This document shows, in pieces, positions 4,486 to 9,904 of a stretch of 9,904 nucleotides of DNA. The DNA comes from Bacteroidia bacterium (lineage in GTDB: Bacteria > Bacteroidota > Bacteroidia > Bacteroidales > Azobacteroidaceae), in assembly GCA_025996755.1 (NCBI GenBank), contig BNTR01000103.1, forward strand, positions 1 through 9,904, in the 5' to 3' direction. Numbering within the stretch: the first letter of the stretch is position 1; every line of letters starts with the position of its first letter. Made by a program: the position numbers and the translations under genes. The notes below the pieces were generated by a model. The model was not told the DNA's origin. It saw only the letters and a program-made list of their open reading frames with translations, and searched no databases.

Positions 4486-7350
4486 TTATAAGAGCACCAT
4501 TTTTTTACTGTATTTCCTGTTTTGACTCGTCTCAATCACGATTATTGCTATCCGTAGCCCGTGCGGATTGGCAGTTTCAAATTGATTGGCTTGGGGTTGG
4601 AATGTTTTTATTAGCTTCCCATCGAAGTCATACACTCTTACAAGCGTGATTTCGTCAGACGGAGAATCAATATGGAGCATCCCGTTGGCACTCCAAACCT
4701 TGATGTCGGAGTTTTCTTCAGGGCTTTCTATCGCCGTCCCGCTCGCATTTCGATTCACTGTGACGGTGTAGGTCTTTGTAGTCGTCCCATCTTCCGCCGT
4801 TCCCACGATATCGAAGATATTCGCGCCAACGTTCAATGGCTTGACACCATTCCCTGCAACCGAAGCACCGGGATGGACTGCCGTCGCCGTCAGCGTGATA
4901 CTCGTTACCGAGTTTCCGACATTCACCGTATAGGCTGTTGTTCCGGAAGTGAAGTTTGGCATCAACGTGCCCCGGTTTACTGCCAGGCTGCTCAGGTTTG
5001 CGTAGCTACTCAATGGCGCCCGATTGACCGTGACCGTGTAGGTCTTCATTGTGCCGTCCTCTGCCGTACATACGATGTTGAACGGATTACTTCCAACACT
5101 TACCAGTTTGCTCCCCGTTCCGACACACTTGCAGCAATTATGATTTGCTATTGCCGAAATCGTAATGCTACTGACGCTATTTGCCACACTCACGCTGTAA
5201 TTTGTTGTATTTGCATTGAACGAGGGTGTCAATGTTCCCTGATTCACTGAAAGGCTGCTCAAGGTCGCGTCGTTGCTCAATGTTGGTGATGCCCGATTGA
5301 CCGTAACCGTGTAGGTTTTGGTCGTTCCGTCTTCCGCCGTTACCACGACAGGGAAGGTGTTCGCGCCAACATTCAACGACTTTGCACCATCCCCCGAAAC
5401 CGATGCAGCGGCATGGGCTTTCGTCGCCGTCAGCGTGATGCTCGTTACCGCGTTTCCAACGCTCACCGTATAGGCGATTGTCCCCGAATTGAAGTTGGGA
5501 CTCAGCGTGCCCTGATTTACCGTCAGGCTACTCAAGTTCGCATTGTTACTCAATGTTGGTGCTGCCCGATTGACCGTGACTGTGTAAGTCTTCTTGGTCG
5601 TTCCGTCTTCCGCCGTTACCACGACAGGGAAGGCATTCGCGCCAACGTTCAACGACTTTGCACCATCCCCCGAAACCGATGCAGCGGCATGGGCTTTCGT
5701 CGCCGTCAGCGTGATGCTCGTTACTGCGTTTCCAACACTCACCGTATAGGCTATTGTCCCCGAATTGAAGTTGGGACTCAACGTGCCCTGATTTACCGTC
5801 AGGCTGCTCAAGGTTGCATCATTACTCAACGTTTGTGATGCCCGGTTGACCGTTACCGTGTAGGTTTTTTCATAGTTTTGCCAGCCATCTTCTACCTTAA
5901 TAACCACAGTATTGTTGCCTACATTCAATGATTTTGCCGTAGCATTTCCGGTGACGGTGGCGTATGACGAGTTGCGAATACCCTCCACATCTATGTTCGC
6001 TACGCTGTTACTCACATTGACCGTATACTGATACACACCCGGATTGAAAGCCGGCGAAAGTGCGCCGCTGCTCAATGTAATATCCTTCAAAAAAGCATCA
6101 TAATAAATTGCTTCACCCGAATAAGCGGCTATCAGCCCCTTGGTTTGCCGGATGGTTTTGGCATTGTTGGCATCGGCAGCACCGACGGCAACGCCGTTAT
6201 TCGTAATAGCAGGGTCGGAAAAATAGGGAATGCGAGTGCCGAAGCCCAAATTGTCATACGTCATGATGGTGGAAAAGCTGTTCGCAGATGAACCATAGCC
6301 GTGAGAATAACTGTAAAGCGATTCGTTATCAGTATTCACGTGATGCCCGCAACCGAAATTATGCCCAACTTCGTGAATCAGCACATAGCCGGCATTTATA
6401 TGCTTTGCCTTTACTACCGAAAAACCGGCTTTTGAATTGCCATATTCATTATTTATGATATAACCTGCGCCGGCTACACCGGAAGTGTTCTCGCCCACCA
6501 AAAGCACCACCAGGTCGGCATTGTATTGGGTACGAAGCGCGTGCACCTCATCGGCATAGCCGTCTTCGGGGCTTCTAAGGCGGACTAATTCGGTGTTCGT
6601 ACTGTTGCCTTCCGTATAATTCACCTCCTGCTTATGGACAAGATTCAGGGTCACATTTGTCTGCGAGTTGCTCAGTGCCTGATTTGCCCGCTGTATTCCC
6701 ACGGCAATATCCGAATCAATGTCGCTGCCGTTGGCTATAGCCACCGCCTTCGCGGCGGGAGTATAAACGACGAGTATATCCACCGTCACCGCTGCGCTGC
6801 TTTCGGGAAGCGTGGGGGTGGATACACTGGCTCGGAGCATTGGGAGCTGCGCCGAACTGCCGCTTTCAGGCACGTGGCTACATTCGCCGCTGTGTTCGTG
6901 CTGCACTTCCGACAATGTTTGTTCTGTCAGATAATACTTCCCGTTGATTTTTTTGACGGAAAAAAACTCGTTCTTTTGCGGCAGTTCTGCCGAAAGCGCG
7001 ATGTTGTTCCCTGCAACGGAAATGTAGCAATAGCCAAATTGGGTGTTTGCCACCTGTGCGGTGATGCCGACGATGCCGTCGTAACTTTTGCTGACTTGCA
7101 GCACTACGGCTTCATACTGCTTGTCGTCGAAAAAATCGAGCAACAGCTTGTCGCCTACATTGTTTTGCGAAAAATTTTGCAACTGCGGATTCACCTCAAA
7201 TGCGCGGCTGCGCGGGTTGCTACCCTGTTCCTGAAAAATCTTTTCACTGTTAATACTAACGCTTTTTTGTGCAAAAGCGGTGGTCATGCCGAAAATAAAA
7301 ATCAGCAATTTCAATCCAATTCTCTGTCCTTTGTTTTTTGTTTTCTCCAT
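4486..7350 (-). CDS. Secreted reprolysin-like metalloprotease with cadherin-like repeats and T9SS tail
   Basis: A 954-residue extracellular zinc metalloprotease (metzincin type). Residues 1-28 are a signal peptide (basic start, LLIFIFGMTTAFAQ). Residues 29 to about 185 look like a propeptide. The catalytic domain (about 188-412) carries HEVGHNFGCGH at 326-336, fitting HExxHxxGxxH (zinc ligands H326, H330, H336; base E327), with the Met-turn TIMTY at 361-365. Five cadherin-like beta-sandwich repeats follow (about 417-867), each ending in a TYTVTVNR-like strand. The last 80 residues, with VYDFDGKLIKTF and the end KYSKKMVLL, resemble a type A T9SS C-terminal sorting domain, though the region around GLRIAII departs from the usual glycine-aromatic pattern. 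The protein is probably exported across both membranes and then attached or released. Repeat 4 has an odd CCKC patch. Substrate unknown. Confidence 0.88.
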   Translation of the reverse strand: MEKTKNKGQRIGLKLLIFIFGMTTAFAQKSVSINSEKIFQEQGSNPRSRAFEVNPQLQNFSQNNVGDKLLLDFFDDKQYEAVVLQVSKSYDGIVGITAQVANTQFGYCYISVAGNNIALSAELPQKNEFFSVKKINGKYYLTEQTLSEVQHEHSGECSHVPESGSSAQLPMLRASVSTPTLPESSAAVTVDILVVYTPAAKAVAIANGSDIDSDIAVGIQRANQALSNSQTNVTLNLVHKQEVNYTEGNSTNTELVRLRSPEDGYADEVHALRTQYNADLVVLLVGENTSGVAGAGYIINNEYGNSKAGFSVVKAKHINAGYVLIHEVGHNFGCGHHVNTDNESLYSYSHGYGSSANSFSTIMTYDNLGFGTRIPYFSDPAITNNGVAVGAADANNAKTIRQTKGLIAAYSGEAIYYDAFLKDITLSSGALSPAFNPGVYQYTVNVSNSVANIDVEGIRNSSYATVTGNATAKSLNVGNNTVVIKVEDGWQNYEKTYTVTVNRASQTLSNDATLSSLTVNQGTLSPNFNSGTIAYTVSVGNAVTSITLTATKAHAAASVSGDGAKSLNVGANAFPVVVTAEDGTTKKTYTVTVNRAAPTLSNNANLSSLTVNQGTLSPNFNSGTIAYTVSVGNAVTSITLTATKAHAAASVSGDGAKSLNVGANTFPVVVTAEDGTTKTYTVTVNRASPTLSNDATLSSLSVNQGTLTPSFNANTTNYSVSVANSVSSITISAIANHNCCKCVGTGSKLVSVGSNPFNIVCTAEDGTMKTYTVTVNRAPLSSYANLSSLAVNRGTLMPNFTSGTTAYTVNVGNSVTSITLTATAVHPGASVAGNGVKPLNVGANIFDIVGTAEDGTTTKTYTVTVNRNASGTAIESPEENSDIKVWSANGMLHIDSPSDEITLVRVYDFDGKLIKTFQPQANQFETANPHGLRIAIIVIETSQNRKYSKKMVLL
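4750..6102 (-). repeat. Five tandem cadherin-like domains in the protease gene
   Basis: Coding repeats of about 90 codons: about 6102-5842, 5820-5545, 5544-5272, 5271-5002 and 5001-4750. The shared pattern is LSSLxVNQGTLSPNFxxxTxxYTVxVxNxVTSITLTA, then a GxGxKxLxVGxN turn and AEDGTxKTYTVTVNR. Repeats 2 and 3 are almost identical; the first is the most divergent. Such domains are usually spacers or adhesive modules in surface proteins. Confidence 0.85.
5272..5820 (-). repeat. Near-identical 276-bp tandem duplication (repeats 2 and 3)
   Basis: Positions 5372-5448 and 5648-5724 are identical over 77 bases at an offset of 276. The surrounding sequence of the two units differs at scattered sites, plus one extra Lys codon (TTKKTY versus TTKTY). 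This indicates a recent unit duplication or gene conversion within the array. Confidence 0.85.
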
Positions 7351-7370
7351 AAATATATATTAGTTATGTA

Positions 7371-7402
7371 CAAAGGTAATATAAATATTTCACAAAACCA
7401 AA
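7371..7402 (-). promoter_or_regulatory. Bacteroides-type promoter of the protease gene
   Basis: Reading leftwards, TTTG (7399-7402), 20 bases, TACCTTTG (7371-7378). Transcription would begin near 7364, only about 14 bases before the ATG at 7350. The leader has no Shine-Dalgarno motif. The 127-bp gap between yifB and this gene otherwise holds only a T run near 7422-7432 on the plus strand; I see no clear yifB terminator. Confidence 0.75.
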
Positions 7403-7477
7403 TATTTTAGCCCCAAAAGTGTGTTTTTTTTTGCAACTAACTGAAAGTAAGTATTAAACAAATTCCAATGCGCCGGT

Positions 7478-9019
7478 TTATGCCTCCGCCCAATTTTCGC
7501 GGTCAAGGTTTCTGTAGCCGATGGATTCGGCGATGTGGTGGGCGAGGACGTTTTCGGAGCCTTCCAAATCGGCGATGGTGCGCGCCACGCGCAGGATGCG
7601 GTCGTAGGCACGGGCAGAGAGGTTGAGGCGTTCCATTGCGGTCTTCAGTTGCGCCAAGCCTGCCGCGTCGGGTTGCGCGTGGCGGTGCAAGAGGCGCGTG
7701 TGCATCTGCGCGTTGCAATAGATGCCTTCGTCGGTGGCAAAGCGCGCTTCCTGTATCCGGCGGGCACGGATGACGCGCTCGCGAATGGCGGCACTCGACT
7801 CCGCCGGTCGCGTGTCCGAAATGGCTTCGAAAGGCACCGGCACAATCTCTATTTGGATGTCGATGCGGTCTAAAAGCGGTCCGGAGAGGCGATGCAGGTA
7901 TTTTTGCACCTCGTAGGGCTTGCAGACACATTCCTTATTGGGGTTGTTGAAATGTCCGCACGGGCAGGGGTTCATCGAGGCAACCAGCATGAAGCCTGCG
8001 GGATATTCCACCGTGAATTTGGAGCGCGAGATGGTGATTTTGCGGTCTTCCAACGGCTGTCGGAGGACTTCCAACACCGATTTTTGAAACTCCGCGATTT
8101 CGTCCAAAAACAGCACCCCATTGTGCGCCAGACTGATTTCGCCGGGCTGCGGATACGAGCCTCCACCCACCATCGCCACGCTCGAAATGGTGTGGTGCGG
8201 ACTTCTGAACGGGCGCGCCGCAATGAGCGACCCGTTGTGATTGATTTTTCCGGCAACGGAATGAATTTTGGTCGTCTCCAAACTCTCGCTCAGCGACAGC
8301 GGCGGCAAAATCGATGGGATGCGCTTCGCCAGCATACTCTTGCCCGCTCCCGGCGCGCCCACGAACAGCAAATTGTGCCCTCCTGCACACGCCACCTCCA
8401 ACGCCCGCTTCACCTGCTCCTGCCCTTTGACCTCCGAAAAATCCCAGTCGGCACCCGCCTGATTGGCATAAAATTCGGCTCGCGGGTCAACCACAACGCG
8501 CTCCAAGGTCTTTTCTTCGTTGAAAAATTGGATAACGTCGATGATGTTTTCCGCGCCATACACTTCCAACCCTGCCACCACCGCCGCCTCGCGGGCATTC
8601 ATTTGGGGCAGAATCACCCCCTTGAAGCCCTCTTCTTTTGCCTTAATTGCAATCGAAAGCACGCCGCGCACGGGTTTGAGTTGCCCGTCGAGCGACAATT
8701 CGCCCATCATCAGATAGTCGCTCACGCGGTCGGCTTTGACTATTTCCGACCCCGCCAAAATGCCAATCGCCAACGGCAAATCATAGCCGGCACCCTCCTT
8801 GTGAATGTCCGCCGGTGCCATATTCACCACAATTTGCTTGCGCGGAAACCGCATCCCATTGAAATCAAGTGCCGACGTGATGCGCTCGTGCGACTCCTTA
8901 ATACTGACATCGGGCAACCCAACAAGAAAAAACTTGATGCCCTTACTGCAATTGACCTCAATCGTAATAATTTGGGCATTCACGCCCTGAAGTGCAGCCG
9001 AATAGATTTTGACTAACAT
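7478..9019 (-). CDS. yifB: YifB/ComM family AAA+ ATPase (Mg-chelatase-like)
   Basis: A 513-residue member of the YifB/ComM family. ComM homologues are hexameric helicases that promote branch migration when incoming single-stranded DNA recombines during natural transformation; whether this one does so is inferred. The N-terminal domain (1 to about 170) opens MLVKIYSAALQGVNAQ and includes NMAPADIHKEGAGYDLPLA, typical of the lon-like ChlI domain. Walker A GAPGAGKS is at 221-228, Walker B VLFLDE at 302-307, the cysteine motif CPCGHFNNPNKECVC at 352-366, and the C-terminal Mg-chelatase domain (SARAYDRILRVARTIADLE) is intact. The start at 9019 is preferred; an upstream ATG at 9061 overlaps the promoter -7 box. 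No Shine-Dalgarno motif. It is divergent from the SusC-like fragment. Confidence 0.93.
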   Translation of the reverse strand: MLVKIYSAALQGVNAQIITIEVNCSKGIKFFLVGLPDVSIKESHERITSALDFNGMRFPRKQIVVNMAPADIHKEGAGYDLPLAIGILAGSEIVKADRVSDYLMMGELSLDGQLKPVRGVLSIAIKAKEEGFKGVILPQMNAREAAVVAGLEVYGAENIIDVIQFFNEEKTLERVVVDPRAEFYANQAGADWDFSEVKGQEQVKRALEVACAGGHNLLFVGAPGAGKSMLAKRIPSILPPLSLSESLETTKIHSVAGKINHNGSLIAARPFRSPHHTISSVAMVGGGSYPQPGEISLAHNGVLFLDEIAEFQKSVLEVLRQPLEDRKITISRSKFTVEYPAGFMLVASMNPCPCGHFNNPNKECVCKPYEVQKYLHRLSGPLLDRIDIQIEIVPVPFEAISDTRPAESSAAIRERVIRARRIQEARFATDEGIYCNAQMHTRLLHRHAQPDAAGLAQLKTAMERLNLSARAYDRILRVARTIADLEGSENVLAHHIAESIGYRNLDRENWAEA

Positions 9020-9058
9020 AAAAATACAAATTTTTATTGAATATCCACAATTTTGCGG

Positions 9059-9090
9059 CAAAGGTAGATGGATTTTCCCAAGTTACCAAA
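9059..9090 (-). promoter_or_regulatory. Bacteroides-type promoter of yifB
   Basis: Reading leftwards, TTTG (9087-9090), 20 bases, TACCTTTG (9059-9066). Transcription would start near 9052, about 33 bases before the ATG at 9019. The 11-bp repeat array begins just upstream, six bases beyond the -33 box. Confidence 0.78.
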
Positions 9091-9095
9091 TATTT

Positions 9096-9150
9096 TATGT
9101 TAATGTTATGTTAATGTTTTGTTATCATTATGTTATCGTTTTCTTAACGT
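9096..9150. repeat. Five tandem 11-bp direct repeats upstream of yifB
   Basis: Five consecutive 11-base units: TATGTTAATGT twice exactly, then TTTGTTATCAT, TATGTTATCGT and TTTCTTAACGT. The consensus is T-A/T-T-G-T-T-A-A/T-T/C-G-T. One unit per helical turn, directly upstream of the yifB -33 box and about 80 bases before the possible promoter of the SusC-like gene, is the arrangement expected of a cooperative regulator-binding site. The regulator is unknown; AT-rich chance repetition is possible but unlikely over five units. Confidence 0.65.
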
Positions 9151-9206
9151 TAGGAGAATTGTCGCAATAAAAGCATTTTTTATAGTAACAAAATCATTTT
9201 TTACAA

Positions 9207-9236
9207 TTTGTGTAATAAAAAAATACTGTTCATTTG
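9207..9236 (+). promoter_or_regulatory. Possible promoter of the SusC-like gene
   Basis: TTTG (9207-9210), 18 bases, then TTCATTTG (9229-9236), one base off TAnnTTTG. Spacing and sequence are weaker than for the other promoters in this window. Transcription would start near 9243, about 40 bases before the ATG at 9283. Confidence 0.4.
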
Positions 9237-9282
9237 CAAAATTAAATACAATGAGTTTTTTAAAATTTAAATTTAGTGTTCT

Positions 9283-9591
9283 ATGAGGAAAACATTTAGA
9301 AACTTTGCACGAACTTTGTTATTAAGTAGCGTGTTCATTGCGGTGGCAACCTCCCTAAGAGCCGAGGCTCCCCAAGAGGCAAAAATCGTTATTTCGGGTA
9401 CGGTGAATGACGACACGGGGGAAGCGATGCCCGGTGTTAGCATTACCGTAGAGGGAACGTCTTTGGGGACGACCTCCGACATTAACGGAGAATTTACACT
9501 GACGGTGCCGGATGCGGCAAGTATGGTGCAATTCGCGTTTATGGGTTACAAGACAGAGAAAGTGAAGGTGGGGAGCAACTCTATCCCGTAA
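9283..9591 (+). pseudogene. Truncated SusC-like outer-membrane protein N-terminus
   Basis: 102 codons encoding a signal peptide (about 1-27, ending ATSLRAEA) and a carboxypeptidase-regulatory-like domain: ISGTVNDDTGEAMPGVSITV, then GTSLGTTSDINGEF and VQFAFMGYKTEKVKVG. This is the standard N-terminus of SusC/RagA-type TonB-dependent transporters, which import glycans or peptides with a SusD-type partner and normally run to about 1000 residues. The frame stops at 9589-9591, before any TonB box, plug or barrel. The sequence after the stop is in another frame and resembles an unrelated protein tail. It is therefore a broken gene, probably from a deletion or recombination linked to the adjacent IS element. 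A short secreted product is possible but not expected to work as a transporter. Confidence 0.8.
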
Positions 9592-9689
9592 CGCCAACGC
9601 TTGCACGGTATTTCAAATTTGTGGGGGTGGAATCGACTACTGATACTAAGAATATGGTTTTGGGGGAGATAGATGTTTATATTCAATAA
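9573..9689 (+). pseudogene. C-terminal remnant of another gene, possibly F5/8 type C (discoidin) domain
   Basis: A frame shifted relative to the SusC-like gene reads TLARYFKFVGVE, then TTDTKNMVLGEIDVYIQ and stops at 9687-9689. The pattern ARYxKxVGV...GEIDVY resembles the final strands of discoidin-like (F5/8 type C) carbohydrate-binding domains found at the ends of Bacteroidota surface proteins. It has no start of its own. The exact joint with the SusC-like sequence lies around 9570-9590. Family assignment is tentative. The next 100 bp (9690-9790) are AT-rich and hold nothing I recognise. Confidence 0.4.
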
Positions 9690-9790
9690 ATTTTGGAGTA
9701 CTATGGTAATTGTATGGAAAGTTTTTGTGTGCCGAATTCTATGTTAACTTCCAAATAAAATCATAAAAAAATTCATCAATTTAACTTTTT

Positions 9791-9904
9791 TTAAGCTGCC
9801 ACTTGTTTTGCAGGACGAATATAATCTTTTTTATAAAACTCCTTGCTGTTGACAAGAGCAAACATGATATGCACCAATTTGTTCTTTACATTGTTGAGTA
9901 CGAC
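9791..9904 (-). mobile_element. 3' end of an IS110-like transposase gene
   Basis: The last 37 codons of a leftward gene that enters from the right edge: VVLNNVKNKLVHIMFALVNS followed by KEFYKKDYIRPAKQVAA and a TAA stop at 9791-9793. The NNVKNKLVHIMFALV stretch resembles the C-terminus of IS110/IS116-family transposases (DEDD recombinases, elements often without long terminal inverted repeats). The left end of the element should lie between the stop and about 9690, but I see no terminal repeat. Family call rests on a short segment. Confidence 0.55.

Noticed and set aside
4530..4600. Possible frameshift near the end of the T9SS-like domain
   Set aside because: The GLRIAII stretch is atypical, but neither other frame gives a better continuous match, so I leave it as divergence.
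4750..6102. CRISPR-like or intergenic repeat array
   Set aside because: The repeats are about 270 bp, in frame, and encode cadherin-like domains within one protein.
6634..7410. 258-codon open frame on the plus strand opposite the protease
   Set aside because: Antisense shadow of the protease signal peptide, propeptide and catalytic-domain coding region; no independent support.
7892..9016. 374-codon open frame on the plus strand
   Set aside because: It is the antisense shadow of yifB. Its translation is rich in His/Arg and shows no family pattern, while the opposite strand has intact Walker motifs.

Overview
The window looks like a chromosomal segment of a Bacteroidota bacterium, most likely order Bacteroidales. 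Four lines of sequence evidence agree. Promoters have the Bacteroides form (TTTG, about 20 bases, TAnnTTTG). Most start codons lack a Shine-Dalgarno sequence. There is a SusC-type N-terminus with a carboxypeptidase-regulatory-like domain. A secreted protease ends in a probable type IX secretion (T9SS) sorting domain. I cannot name a genus.

Left part (1-2222): rpsF-rpsR-rplI (ribosomal proteins bS6, bS18, bL9) runs leftwards as a tight operon, with rplI cut by the window edge. metK (S-adenosylmethionine synthetase) runs rightwards from a divergent promoter. The two -10-like (-7) boxes of the divergent promoters form a perfect 11-bp inverted repeat.

Middle (2231-4485): metK is followed 8 bases later by a 378-residue GNAT-like acetyltransferase of unknown substrate, then by rfbD (dTDP-4-dehydrorhamnose reductase). 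They probably form one rightward transcription unit. After rfbD comes about 225 bp holding a frameshifted remnant of an IS transposase zinc ribbon and a 19-bp-stem hairpin, which lies between convergent genes.

Right-centre (4486-9019): two leftward genes, each with its own well-formed promoter. The first encodes a 954-residue secreted metalloprotease: signal peptide, propeptide, HExxHxxGxxH domain, five cadherin-like beta-sandwich repeats and a probable T9SS C-terminal domain. The second is a YifB/ComM-type AAA+ ATPase.

Right end (9020-9904): a promoter region with five phased 11-bp direct repeats, a SusC-like gene truncated after 102 codons and joined to the tail of an unrelated gene, about 100 bp of AT-rich sequence with nothing I recognise, and the 3' end of an IS110-like transposase entering from the right edge. 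This end looks rearranged by mobile elements.

Most of the window is ordinary housekeeping sequence. The best candidates for a closer look are the strong Shine-Dalgarno sequences found only before rpsR and rplI, the compensated frameshift that creates a Cys-rich patch in the protease, the 11-bp repeat array, the long palindrome inside the acetyltransferase gene, and the SusC/IS junction. I see no convincing new multi-gene system.
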